NCBI RefSeq assembly: GCF_003071065.1 | Contig: NZ_QCXX01000005.1 | Span: 310,001-374,000 of the forward strand | Reading direction: 5' to 3' | From: Sphingobacterium athyrii | GTDB lineage: Bacteria; Bacteroidota; Bacteroidia; Sphingobacteriales; Sphingobacteriaceae | Length of the DNA stretch: 64,000 nt | Shown here: positions 18,621 to 27,996 of the stretch, in pieces | How positions within the stretch are numbered: position 1 is the stretch's first letter | Layout: each line of letters starts with the position of its first letter | Translations under genes and position numbers: made by a program | Notes under the pieces: model-generated | Seen by the model: only the letters and a program-made list of their open reading frames with translations | Told to the model about the DNA's origin: nothing | Database searches by the model: none

Positions 18621-18935
18621 TTAATAAACGTCTAACTCTGGATCGATTTCCTCTTTCCAGGCCAAAATGCCGCCTTTTAAATTTGCAAGATTATCAAAAC
18701 CTTGTTGTTCCAATAACATAATTGCCTGCGCTGAACGTTTTCCAGAACGACATTGAACGATAACAGGTTTGTCTTTGGCGATTTTATCTGCCTCGATCAG
18801 GATTCCTGATAGTGGAATATTCAAACCGTTCAAATTTGAAACCTCATATTCAAATGACTCACGCACATCAATCAATTGAAAATCTTCATTGTTATCGATC
18901 TTATTCTTTAATTCCTGTACAGATACTTCTTTCAT
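18621..18935 (-). CDS. Single-domain rhodanese
   Basis: A 104-residue rhodanese domain. LIDVRESFEYEVSNLNGLNIPL is the N-terminal motif and VQCRSGKRS holds the predicted active-site cysteine, so it should be able to carry sulfane sulfur. The start is the ATG before KEVSVQELKNK; the longer frame lacks support. It is the first gene of a tight unit with two small membrane proteins, so sulfur relay at or near the membrane is possible but unproven. Confidence 0.88.
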   Translation of the reverse strand: MKEVSVQELKNKIDNNEDFQLIDVRESFEYEVSNLNGLNIPLSGILIEADKIAKDKPVIVQCRSGKRSAQAIMLLEQQGFDNLANLKGGILAWKEEIDPELDVY

Positions 18936-19201
18936 TGTCAAAAAATTTATAATCAAATATACTACATTTTTTTCTGAATTGTCTGTCTTCAAAGGCCATC
19001 AGGAACATTCGTATCTGTTGCTCATTCAAGGGAACCACGAAAGCGCTATTGAATGCATCTTTTTACTAAAAGACATGACAACTTCATTTCAACTTTTATC
19101 GTCCTAAGGGTAAAGATAATAAGCCTTAGTTGGCGGATAGCACGAATTTCCACAAAAATTACGGGCGAAATCAGTATCTTCATCCGAACATTACTAACGT
19201 T

Positions 19202-20506
19202 ATGAATTCAGTACCCAAAATATTTCTAACATTCGCATTAGTTGCCTTATCTTCCATTGCTTTTGGACAGCAAGTAATTTCTGAACAACAGCGTCTCGAT
19301 GTGGGCCGTATCTTAAATACCTTGGCATCGGATGATATGCGTGGACGATCGGCTCTGACAAAGGACATTGAGCCAGCGGCAGATTTTATCGCAGGGGAGA
19401 TGCAAAAAATAGGTCTCAAGCCTTATGCCGAAACGTCTTTCAGACAAACATTCGAGCTGGACAAGCTCTCGCCCAAAAGCAACGTCGCGACGATCAATAA
19501 AAAGGCTGTTCCCGCTGAGCATATCATATCATTGGGTAACCACGTCGCGCTCAAATGGGATGAAAAAAGTCCTGTAAAAGTGGTTTATATTGCATCCGGC
19601 GCAGATTTCTCCCAAGCCTTTCGGGAGCATTCCCTATCCAAAGAAAACACGCTTGTACTGGTAGACCCTTCTTTTGAAGCCTCTTTTGTCCGTTTTGGGC
19701 AAATGCTCAACAAGCCTAAATTTATTGAAGATCCGAACATACAAAAACCTTCGATAGTCTATCTGTTAAGCGCAGAAACACCAAAAACATTTCAAGTCCA
19801 TATCGAACGGGATCTTGAGCACTTCCCGCTTTTTAACATTGCCGGTGTTATCCCCGGAAAGAGCAAACCCGATGAGTACGTCATCTTTTCCGGGCATTAT
19901 GACCATATTGGTATATTGCCTGCCGTAGGACAAGATTCAATCGCCAACGGAGCCGATGACGATGCATCCGGAGTAACGGCGATGTTGACCCTCGCAGACT
20001 ACTATAAAAAGAAAAACAGCAATGAAAGGACACTTATTTTTGTGGCATTTACAGCCGAAGAACTCGGCATGTATGGTTCAAAATATTTTTCTAACCATAT
20101 CAATGCGGATCAGGTCGTGGCGATGATCAACATGGAAATGATCGGAAAAGATTCAAAATTTGGTCCGAATACGGTCTATATAACGGGATATGATCAATCC
20201 GACTTGGGTAAATTAATGCAGGAAAACCTAAAGAATACAACCTTCAAATTTTATCCTGATCCGTATACAAAACAAAATTTATTCTATCGCAGTGACAATG
20301 CTGTGTTAGCGGCAAAGGGTGTGCCCGCACATTCATTTTCTACATCCCAAATGGACAAGGATGAATATTACCATACGGTAAAGGATGAAGTCGCCACGTT
20401 AAACGTTCAAAATATTATTTCCAGCATCGAGGCAATCGCTATCGGCACTTCGGGCATTGTGGAAGGCAAACAAACGCCTTCACGTGTGGAAAAATTAAAA
20501 GATTAA
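19202..20506 (+). CDS. M28 family metallopeptidase, secreted
   Basis: A 434-residue aminopeptidase-like protein. The signal peptide ends AFGQ near residue 23. The zinc ligands are visible: GHYDHIG at about 231-237, GADDDASG at about 250-256 and TAEELG near 284-289. A PA-like region occupies about residues 100-215. Family M28 removes N-terminal residues from peptides; substrate unknown, periplasmic or outer-membrane location predicted. The stop overlaps the convergent GNAT gene by 4 bases. Confidence 0.88.
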   Translation: MNSVPKIFLTFALVALSSIAFGQQVISEQQRLDVGRILNTLASDDMRGRSALTKDIEPAADFIAGEMQKIGLKPYAETSFRQTFELDKLSPKSNVATINKKAVPAEHIISLGNHVALKWDEKSPVKVVYIASGADFSQAFREHSLSKENTLVLVDPSFEASFVRFGQMLNKPKFIEDPNIQKPSIVYLLSAETPKTFQVHIERDLEHFPLFNIAGVIPGKSKPDEYVIFSGHYDHIGILPAVGQDSIANGADDDASGVTAMLTLADYYKKKNSNERTLIFVAFTAEELGMYGSKYFSNHINADQVVAMINMEMIGKDSKFGPNTVYITGYDQSDLGKLMQENLKNTTFKFYPDPYTKQNLFYRSDNAVLAAKGVPAHSFSTSQMDKDEYYHTVKDEVATLNVQNIISSIEAIAIGTSGIVEGKQTPSRVEKLKD

Positions 20507-21003
20507 GAAGCGGCTGTACGATCTATTGCCCGTTGCATGACATAGTCATTCAATACGAAGTCATAATAGGGAATATCAACAGTTTCGACAACCTGAAAGC
20601 CCTGCTTTAAATAGAAATGATAAGCAGGGTTATTTCTATTGACATTGAGTTCCAAAATATCCTTGCCTTTGTTTTTTGCTTTGTCCATGGCAAAATCAAT
20701 CAACGCCTTCCCGAAACCTTTCCCCTGTACATTGGGCATCAAATAGAGCTTTTCAATCCGGAGTTTATCTGCAAAAGTTTTCAGTGCAATAAAACCCTGA
20801 CCGATACCATCTTCCTTCAAAATATAAAAAAACTGCCCATTTACCATTCCCTCAGCTAATCCCTCAACGGTATAGCTTTTCTCCAGCATAAAATCAATCT
20901 GTTCTTTTGAAAGTATTTCTCCATAAGCGTCCGGCCATATGATATAGGCCATATTGGAAATACTACGGATGTCTGTCTGTTCGGCCAATTCTATCGTTAT
21001 CAT
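20503..21003 (-). CDS. GNAT family N-acetyltransferase
   Basis: A 166-residue acetyltransferase. LYLMPNVQGKGFGKALIDFA carries the acetyl-CoA pyrophosphate-binding motif QGKGFGKA, and the C-terminal NRNNPAYHFYLKQGF is the usual GNAT end. Substrate is not predictable. The start overlaps the end of the TPK-like gene by 4 bases, so they are translationally coupled. Confidence 0.88.
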   Translation of the reverse strand: MITIELAEQTDIRSISNMAYIIWPDAYGEILSKEQIDFMLEKSYTVEGLAEGMVNGQFFYILKEDGIGQGFIALKTFADKLRIEKLYLMPNVQGKGFGKALIDFAMDKAKNKGKDILELNVNRNNPAYHFYLKQGFQVVETVDIPYYDFVLNDYVMQRAIDRTAAS

Positions 21004-21572
21004 GCGATCGTCTCTCCTATTAAAATATATTTTGATTCTGAAAATCCGAGCTTAAATAAGCCGTCTTTCTCGGTTTCATAAAGATCTTCATCTATTTTCC
21101 GAAGTCCTTCTGTCACAATTTCTTCGCCTTGGCTGTCTATTTTTAGCTGCTCCCCGCCCACTTTCCATTTTGTAAAACTGGTAGTAACAAAATAGTAGCG
21201 CATTCCTCGGGCCAATAATACCACATTGATCAGATCCAGGTAGCGCTGGTAGTGTGCAAGACTTATTTGATCCGTAATAATATTGACCGCCTTATACTGA
21301 TGTTCAACAAGATATTCGATGGCGGACTGTAAAAAATTATCACGATACGGGATGACTTTTAAATTTTCCTGGAGCGGCTCTATATGATTCTGCGCAAAAA
21401 CAACATCAAACTTGTATCCTCTCGCATCCAGCTGATCAACCAGATTATTTTCGATGACAATAGATGGGCTCCATTCCAGCAGTTGCCCCAAATTCTCTTC
21501 GTCGATCAGAAAAAGATCTTCAATCAGCAGAGCAGGTTCCTGGTTCTCTCGAACGATATGATGTGATGACAT
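21000..21572 (-). CDS. Thiamine-pyrophosphokinase-like protein, degenerate active site
   Basis: A 190-residue protein beginning MSSHHIVRENQEPALLIEDL, which recalls proteins of this phylum annotated as thiamine pyrophosphokinase. Where catalytic TPKs have a GDxDS-type acidic motif and a KTD-type motif, this one shows FDVVFAQNHIE and PYRDNFLQSAI, so the usual catalytic acids are not evident. A TPP-synthesising role is therefore doubtful, and the window also holds thiL, which makes TPP from ThMP. It is coupled to the GNAT gene downstream. Confidence 0.6.
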   Translation of the reverse strand: MSSHHIVRENQEPALLIEDLFLIDEENLGQLLEWSPSIVIENNLVDQLDARGYKFDVVFAQNHIEPLQENLKVIPYRDNFLQSAIEYLVEHQYKAVNIITDQISLAHYQRYLDLINVVLLARGMRYYFVTTSFTKWKVGGEQLKIDSQGEEIVTEGLRKIDEDLYETEKDGLFKLGFSESKYILIGETIA

Positions 21573-21582
21573 TTCGAAAGAT

Positions 21583-22773
21583 TTAAAAACCTAATCTGCG
21601 CAAGGTGATGTAAGCCATCAACCCCGTACTGATTTCCAATGCGGATTCATCGACATCGAATGTAGGCGTATGCACCGCAGAAGCTATTCCTTTCGCCTTA
21701 TTTCCTGTACCTAATCGGTAGAAACAAGCATTGATCTCCTGCGAGTAGTACGAGAAATCTTCCGCAGCCGGCCAAAGGTCCAAATCAACGACATTTTCCT
21801 TTCCGAGATACTCCTCCGCAAAAGCACGTGCATTCTTGGTGAGTTCAGGGGCGTTAATCAAAAATGGATAGCCTTTACGCACTTCAAAGTCACAGGTAGC
21901 CCCCATACTTTCGGCGATTCCGACAGCCATTTTCACCATCGCCTCATGTGCTTCTGTGCGCCATTGCTCATCGAATGTCCGGAATGTACCCTCGAGATAA
22001 ACCTGGTCAGGAATAATATTTGTCGCACCATTAGCAATGATTTTGCCAAAAGACAGAACAGTCGGTGTACGCGGATCCGCAAAACGGCTTGCTATCTGCT
22101 GTAAAGCGGTAATAATATGCGCTGTGATCACAATCGGATCAATATTCTGATGCGGATGTGCTCCATGCCCCCCTCTTCCTTTTACGGTCATAAACAACTC
22201 ATCACAGGAAGCCATGTATTTACCTTCACGAAATCCGACTTTGCCCGTTTCGATAAACGGCATTACATGTTGACCTATGATAGCGGAAGGTGCCGGATTT
22301 TGTAGTGCTCCTTCTTTGATCATAATGGACGCTCCGCCGGGCAAACGCTCTTCCCCGGGCTGAAAGATTAATTTCACCGTGCCACCAAATTCAGCTTTCA
22401 GGCTATGTAATATCTTTGCGGTTCCCAACAACGAGGACGTGTGTACATCATGGCCACAAGCATGCATGACCCCCGGAGTATTGGATCCATAAGGTCGGCC
22501 TTCAACTTCTTGAATAGGCAATGCATCCATATCCGCACGCAAGGCGATTACTTCATCCGAAGGGAGTTCACCCTGAATTAAGGCCACAATACCTGTGTCT
22601 GCTTTTGCTTCGTAAGGGATTCCTAATTGATCCAGCTGTACCTTTACAAATGCCGAGGTATTATATTCTTCAAAGGAAAGTTCAGGATTTTGATGAAGAT
22701 GTCTGCGGTTAGCAACTGTATCTTCAAAATATTGATGGGCTAAGGCCAGGACTTTTTCTTTCGTACTTGCCAT
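21583..22773 (-). CDS. M20 family amidohydrolase (N-acyl-amino-acid or peptide hydrolase)
   Basis: A 396-residue dinuclear-metal hydrolase. ALRADMDALPIQE, MHACGHDVHTSSLLG and QPGEERLPGGASIMIKEGAL are the M20D signatures with metal ligands present, and a dimerisation domain follows. Likely cytoplasmic, acting on N-acyl amino acids or related amides such as hippurate; substrate not determined. The ATG of MASTKEKVLA is preferred. It follows the SPOR gene, with its start 14 bases beyond that gene's stop. Confidence 0.9.
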   Translation of the reverse strand: MASTKEKVLALAHQYFEDTVANRRHLHQNPELSFEEYNTSAFVKVQLDQLGIPYEAKADTGIVALIQGELPSDEVIALRADMDALPIQEVEGRPYGSNTPGVMHACGHDVHTSSLLGTAKILHSLKAEFGGTVKLIFQPGEERLPGGASIMIKEGALQNPAPSAIIGQHVMPFIETGKVGFREGKYMASCDELFMTVKGRGGHGAHPHQNIDPIVITAHIITALQQIASRFADPRTPTVLSFGKIIANGATNIIPDQVYLEGTFRTFDEQWRTEAHEAMVKMAVGIAESMGATCDFEVRKGYPFLINAPELTKNARAFAEEYLGKENVVDLDLWPAAEDFSYYSQEINACFYRLGTGNKAKGIASAVHTPTFDVDESALEISTGLMAYITLRRLGF

Positions 22774-22786
22774 GAGGTTGTTTGAT

Positions 22787-23245
22787 TTATTGATAAACAA
22801 AAACGCTTTCTGAAAATACGAAAACGTTACTAAAATATTGCCGCAGCTCACGCATAAACGCATTTGCTTCGGAACGACTTCTAAAGTCGCCCACCTTCAC
22901 CCGATAATTGGGTTCATCATAAGTGATATAGGTATCAACATCTTTATACATTCCCCGAAAACGAGTTTGCTCCGAAAAAGCTTGGTTTCGACTGGCTCCG
23001 GCAAAGATCTGCACGCGAAAACCTCTCACCTTGACGCGTGTTGCAGCAGATCGTACAACAGGTTTCGAAGGGACTGTTGTGGTTTTGCTTTCGACAGGAT
23101 TGATTCCCATTGCTGCCCTAAAATTTTGAAGCTGTGTAATCAAAGAATCTTTGGTTACAATAACTCCACCCTTTTCCTGTGCTTTTACATGAACGATCGT
23201 AAATAGCACAAATGCATGTATGAAAATCAATCCTCTCTTCAGCAT
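22787..23245 (-). CDS. SPOR domain periplasmic protein
   Basis: A 152-residue exported protein with a signal peptide ending HVKAQ. The C-terminal 75 residues form a SPOR domain (FRVQIFAGASRNQAFSEQTR...YRVKVGDFRSRSEANAFMRELR), which binds denuded peptidoglycan glycan strands at division sites in well-studied members. It follows secA by about 20 bases and may be cotranscribed. Confidence 0.87.
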   Translation of the reverse strand: MLKRGLIFIHAFVLFTIVHVKAQEKGGVIVTKDSLITQLQNFRAAMGINPVESKTTTVPSKPVVRSAATRVKVRGFRVQIFAGASRNQAFSEQTRFRGMYKDVDTYITYDEPNYRVKVGDFRSRSEANAFMRELRQYFSNVFVFSESVFVYQ

Positions 23246-23265
23246 AGTTTAACCTTTCTTATCGA

Positions 23266-26200
23266 TTAGTTATTTGCGCCGTGGCAATTTTTATATTTTT
23301 TACCGGAACCACAAGGACATTCGTCATTGCGTCCCACTGTATTCTCGTTACGAACAGGTTCTTTTGGACCATCATTCATATCCTCTTCACTGACACCTGT
23401 TGGGGAAGCCAACTCTGCTTTTGTTTCAACCGTTTTTACAGGTGCTTGGGTTACTTGTCTAGCCTGTAATGAGGTTGTTTCCTGCCCTGGGATCTCACCT
23501 TTGAAAATAAAGCTCACGACGTCCTTGTTCATAGAAGCCAACATAGACTTGAACAAATTAAAGGCTTCCATTTTATAGATAATGATTGGATCCTTTTGTT
23601 CATAAACAGCATTTTGAACAGATTGTTTTAGATCATCCATTTCACGTAAATGCTCTTTCCATGCTTCGTCGATCAAAGCCAATACAATGCCTTTTTCAAA
23701 GGATTTGAAAACCTCTTTACCATTGCTATCAATCGCTTTCTTCAGATTCGCAGAAACTTGAATACCACGGATACCATCTGTAAATGGAATTACCACGTTT
23801 TCAACAATCTGTCCTCGTTCAGCATACACATTATTCAATACAGGAACTGTTAATGCACCAATCGCTTCTATTTTATGATGATATGCTCTGCTTGCTTGAT
23901 CAAAAAGACGATCTGTCAACCCTTCGATCTTTCCTTGGGCAAATTCTTCTGCCGTGATTTCTGGTGTGATGGCAAAAATACGGATGACCTCAATTTGAAA
24001 GTCTTCGTAATTTCCTTGCTCCTTCGCTTCAGCGACAATCTCCTCAGCAACGTCAAAGATCATATTATTCAAATCCACATCCAAACGTTCACCAAACAAT
24101 GCATTTTTACGCTTCGTATAGATTACAGTACGTTGTGAGTTCATTACGTCATCGTATTCCAATAGACGCTTACGAATTCCAAAGTTGTTCTCCTCAACCT
24201 TACGTTGTGCTCGTTCGATAGATTTGGTCAACATGCTATGTTGCATCACTTCACCCTCTTCGACCCCCATTTTCACCATGATATTGGAGATTCTTTCAGA
24301 AGCAAACAAACGCATTAAGTTGTCTTCTAACGATACGAAGAATTGTGATGATCCCGGATCTCCCTGACGACCAGCACGACCACGTAGCTGACGGTCGACA
24401 CGACGGGATTCATGTCTTTCAGTACCGATAATTGCAAGACCACCAGCATTTTTTACTTCTTCAGTCAATTTAATATCCGTACCACGACCCGCCATATTCG
24501 TCGCGATAGTCACTTGTCCGGGACGTCCGGCTTCAGCAACGATATCGGCTTCTTTTTGGTGAAGCTTTGCATTCAATACATTATGTCTGATCTTACGTAA
24601 TTGAAGCATACGGCTCAATAGCTCGGAAATTTCTACCGATGTTGTACCGACTAGCACAGGGCGTCCCTGATCTGTCAACCGTTGAATTTCTTCGGCTACT
24701 GCGTTGTATTTTTCGCGTGCAGTACGGTAAATCAGATCCTGACGGTCTTCCCGTTGGGCAACACGATTGGTAGGAATTTCTACTACATCCAATTTATAAA
24801 TTTCCCAAAGCTCTCCGGCTTCTGTTGAAGCAGTACCTGTCATACCCGAAAGTTTATGGTACATACGGAAGTAGTTCTGCAAGGTAATCGTCGCGTAAGT
24901 TTGTGTCGCATCTTCGACTTTCACATTCTCTTTTGCTTCGATCGCTTGGTGCAAACCGTCTGAGTAGCGACGACCATCCATGATACGGCCTGTTTGCTCA
25001 TCGACAATTTTCACTTTACCCTCATCCACGATATATTCCACATCGTTCTCAAACAGGGTATATGCTTTCAATAGTTGATTAATGGAGTGGATACGATCTG
25101 CTTTAATCGAGTAATCACGCAATAGATCTTCTTTCTGAGCAGCTTTTTCTTCCAAGGTCAACGAAGACTTTTCAATTTCCGCAATTTCAGTACCTACATC
25201 AGGTAGAATAAAGAATGACGGATCCTCTCCTGTCGCTGTGATTAATTCAATACCTTTTTCAGTCAGTTCGACCTGATTGTTCTTCTCATCAATGACAAAA
25301 TAAAGCTCTGCATCAACTTTAGGCATATTTTTATTTTGCTCTTGCATATAGTAGTTTTCTACTTTTTGCAAGATAGAACGATTGGCACCTTCACTCAAGA
25401 ATTTGATCAAGGCTTTATTTTTAGGTAAACCCCTGTACGCTCTCAATAAAGCTAGACCACCACCTTCTACATCAGAATCACCTGCAGCCAATGCCTTTTT
25501 AGCATCATTTAATACGGTATTGATATAAGCTTTTTGAACATGTACCAAACGCTCAATACGTGGTTTTAATTGATAGAATTCATGTTGATCGCCACGCGGG
25601 ATCGGACCTGAAATAATCAATGGCGTACGGGCATCGTCAATTAAAACGGAGTCAACCTCATCGACCATGGCAAAATGCAATTTACCTTGCACCAATGCAT
25701 CAGGCGTCTGAACCATATTATCACGTAAATAGTCGAAACCAAATTCGTTGTTCGTACCATATACGATATCCGATTGGTAAGCCTTACGACGTTGTGGCGA
25801 GTTTGGTTGGTGTTTATCAATACAATCTACGGATAGGCCATGGAATTCAAATAAAGGTGCGTTCCATTCGGAGTCACGACGGGCAAGATAGTCATTGACC
25901 GTCACGATATGTACCCCTTGTCCGGAAAGTGCGTTTAGATAAGTTGGCAAGGTTCCGACCAATGTCTTACCCTCACCGGTCGCCATCTCAGCAATCTTTC
26001 CACTATGCAGAACAATACCACCGATCAACTGTACATCATAATGTATCATATTCCAGGTTACCTCAGTACCTGCTGCCATCCACTTGTTTTTCCAGATCGC
26101 TTTATCACCATTGATAATAACGTTTGGCTTGTAGACAGCAAGTTCTCGGTCAAAATCGCTGGCAGTAACTTCCAATTCTTCGTTTTCTGTCAAACGTCTT

Positions 26201-26553
26201 GAAGTTTCCTTCACCACAGCAAACGCCTCGGGCAAAATATCCTTCAACACCTCTTCCAACTTCTTATCACGATCTTTCGACAATTTGTCCACTTGTTCGT
26301 AAATAGAAGTCTTTTTAGCCATATCGTCCTCATCTTGATCCGCTTCAGCTTTTAGCGTATCTATTTCTTGGTCAATATCTGCGAGGTAATTTTTAATTCT
26401 TTCTTTGAAGTCAGCGGTCTTGGCACGTAACTCGTCATTGGTTAGATTTGAAAGTTTATCATATTCAGCTTTGATTTGCTCTACAACCGGCTGAATCCCC
26501 TTGATATCTCTTTCGGATTTACTTCCAAATAATTTACTTAAAAACTTTAACAT
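23266..26553 (-). CDS. secA: Preprotein translocase ATPase SecA
   Basis: The motor that drives unfolded precursors through SecYEG. At 1095 residues it is about 190 longer than the Escherichia coli protein, as is usual in Bacteroidota, with the extra length partly in the first nucleotide-binding domain. MATGEGKTLVG is the Walker A motif, MVDEVDSVLIDDAR the DEAD motif, and RGRAGRQGDPG lies in the second domain. The end ECPCGSGKKYKNCHG is the zinc-binding SecB/ribosome-contact tail. It is followed by the SPOR and M20 genes. Confidence 0.97.
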   Translation of the reverse strand: MLKFLSKLFGSKSERDIKGIQPVVEQIKAEYDKLSNLTNDELRAKTADFKERIKNYLADIDQEIDTLKAEADQDEDDMAKKTSIYEQVDKLSKDRDKKLEEVLKDILPEAFAVVKETSRRLTENEELEVTASDFDRELAVYKPNVIINGDKAIWKNKWMAAGTEVTWNMIHYDVQLIGGIVLHSGKIAEMATGEGKTLVGTLPTYLNALSGQGVHIVTVNDYLARRDSEWNAPLFEFHGLSVDCIDKHQPNSPQRRKAYQSDIVYGTNNEFGFDYLRDNMVQTPDALVQGKLHFAMVDEVDSVLIDDARTPLIISGPIPRGDQHEFYQLKPRIERLVHVQKAYINTVLNDAKKALAAGDSDVEGGGLALLRAYRGLPKNKALIKFLSEGANRSILQKVENYYMQEQNKNMPKVDAELYFVIDEKNNQVELTEKGIELITATGEDPSFFILPDVGTEIAEIEKSSLTLEEKAAQKEDLLRDYSIKADRIHSINQLLKAYTLFENDVEYIVDEGKVKIVDEQTGRIMDGRRYSDGLHQAIEAKENVKVEDATQTYATITLQNYFRMYHKLSGMTGTASTEAGELWEIYKLDVVEIPTNRVAQREDRQDLIYRTAREKYNAVAEEIQRLTDQGRPVLVGTTSVEISELLSRMLQLRKIRHNVLNAKLHQKEADIVAEAGRPGQVTIATNMAGRGTDIKLTEEVKNAGGLAIIGTERHESRRVDRQLRGRAGRQGDPGSSQFFVSLEDNLMRLFASERISNIMVKMGVEEGEVMQHSMLTKSIERAQRKVEENNFGIRKRLLEYDDVMNSQRTVIYTKRKNALFGERLDVDLNNMIFDVAEEIVAEAKEQGNYEDFQIEVIRIFAITPEITAEEFAQGKIEGLTDRLFDQASRAYHHKIEAIGALTVPVLNNVYAERGQIVENVVIPFTDGIRGIQVSANLKKAIDSNGKEVFKSFEKGIVLALIDEAWKEHLREMDDLKQSVQNAVYEQKDPIIIYKMEAFNLFKSMLASMNKDVVSFIFKGEIPGQETTSLQARQVTQAPVKTVETKAELASPTGVSEEDMNDGPKEPVRNENTVGRNDECPCGSGKKYKNCHGANN

Positions 26554-26783
26554 AATTTTTTTTCTATCTCAACTAAAGATTTTGTACAATAATGACTCCA
26601 AAGTAAAATTGCAGACAATTTGACACTAATCGGGCAAATTTAGTTATTAGATATGATATCTAACAGCTTACCACTATTTTTTTTGCGTTATTTTTTTCAA
26701 TCGGATGCGCATCTTATTTTACCAACCGGTAGCGCTGCTGCACGAGCCTCCGGCTATTGCGGCCACCAAATCGTAAAACGGTG

Positions 26784-27653
26784 TTATGAAAGAAACAATT
26801 TTTTATCCGAATGCGGGATAAAGCCCATCTCCTGTGCCTTTTGAAACATTTTAGTAATTGCATTCCGTCCTTCAATGCCCAATTCAACTGAATATTTATT
26901 GACATAAAGTTCAATATGCTTATACATCACTTCCTCACTCATCTCCTGCGCATGGCTACGGATAAATTCCAATCCGGACTTTGGATTTGCAAAGGCAAAC
27001 TCGACACTCTCTTTTAAAATTGCATTAAGCGTTTCTTTCACATCCTTCGGCAATGAACGTTTTACGACAATACCACCCAGCGGAATCGGAAATTTTGTCG
27101 TACTTTCCCAATATTCGCCCAAATCGACGACTTTATACAGCCCTTTTTCTGCATAGGTAAACCGATTTTCATGAATAATAAGCCCCAAATCAATTGAACC
27201 ATCCAATAGTGCGCCTTCTATATCAGAAAAAACCAGTTCTATTTTATTGGTTAATTCCGGAAATGCCAAGCCCAACAGAAAATTTGCAGTCGTAAACTTC
27301 CCTGGATATCCCACCTTTAACTTATCAAATTCGCCTAGACCGTCAGCATTTTTTAGCTTCTCCTGGAGCACATCTGCCAAAGCAGCATCTTTAGTAATCA
27401 GCATCGGCCCTACGCCAAATCCCAAGGCGCTGCCCGCATCCAACAGTTCGTAATCTTCAACGGCATAAGCAAAAGCATGATAACTCAATTTGGTGATATC
27501 CAGTTCTCCCTGAAAAGCCTTTAAATTCAATGTCTCAACGTCCTGATAAGCTACGTCAAAATCCAACCCTTTGGTATCTATTTTATGATGGATCAAGGCA
27601 TCAAAAATAAATGTATCGTTCGGACAGGGAGAAAACCCCAATGTTAATTTCAT
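26784..27653 (-). CDS. mqnD: 1,4-dihydroxy-6-naphthoate synthase MqnD
   Basis: Catalyses the final known soluble step of the futalosine route to menaquinone, turning cyclic dehypoxanthine futalosine into 1,4-dihydroxy-6-naphthoate. The opening TLGFSPCPNDTFIFDALIHHKID and the ALGFGVGPMLITKD segment are characteristic; 289 residues with a periplasmic-binding-protein-like fold. MqnA shares the fold, but the SPCPNDTFIFDAL motif points to MqnD. No other mqn gene is in the window. Confidence 0.92.
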   Translation of the reverse strand: MKLTLGFSPCPNDTFIFDALIHHKIDTKGLDFDVAYQDVETLNLKAFQGELDITKLSYHAFAYAVEDYELLDAGSALGFGVGPMLITKDAALADVLQEKLKNADGLGEFDKLKVGYPGKFTTANFLLGLAFPELTNKIELVFSDIEGALLDGSIDLGLIIHENRFTYAEKGLYKVVDLGEYWESTTKFPIPLGGIVVKRSLPKDVKETLNAILKESVEFAFANPKSGLEFIRSHAQEMSEEVMYKHIELYVNKYSVELGIEGRNAITKMFQKAQEMGFIPHSDKKLFLS

Positions 27654-27735
27654 TTTATTCTTCTTTAAAAAATGGACAGATAAAACATTTTAGACAATCG
27701 CTGTGGTATAGCCACAGTGAATTTACATTTTTGTT

Positions 27736-27996
27736 TTATACAGTCACTTTATGTGTAATTAAATATAATATCATGGCCAAAAATGTCATGATGATAATTC
27801 CTTTCCCTATGTGATCATTTCCTGAGCGATACGCAAACCTTAAAAAAATCAAATTGATCAATACGGCAATGGTATATGTTGCCATTGGCTTCTCGGGCAG
27901 AAAATGAAGTTCAAGATCGGTGAAACGCACCAGCAAAAATGCGATTAAGGGAAATATAAGGCCTATGCCCAGGCCTATCCAAAGATTATTTTTCAC
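27736..27996 (-). CDS. Small three-helix membrane protein
   Basis: An 86-residue hydrophobic protein with three predicted membrane helices (about residues 5-22, 38-53 and 66-82). Family not recognised. It uses a GTG start that overlaps the last 11 bases of surE, which argues for translational coupling with it. Confidence 0.6.
   Translation of the reverse strand: MKNNLWIGLGIGLIFPLIAFLLVRFTDLELHFLPEKPMATYTIAVLINLIFLRFAYRSGNDHIGKGIIIMTFLAMILYLITHKVTV

Noticed and set aside
26653..26844. Plus-strand ORF between secA and mqnD
   Set aside because: It overlaps the end of mqnD in antisense, has odd composition and shows no motif.
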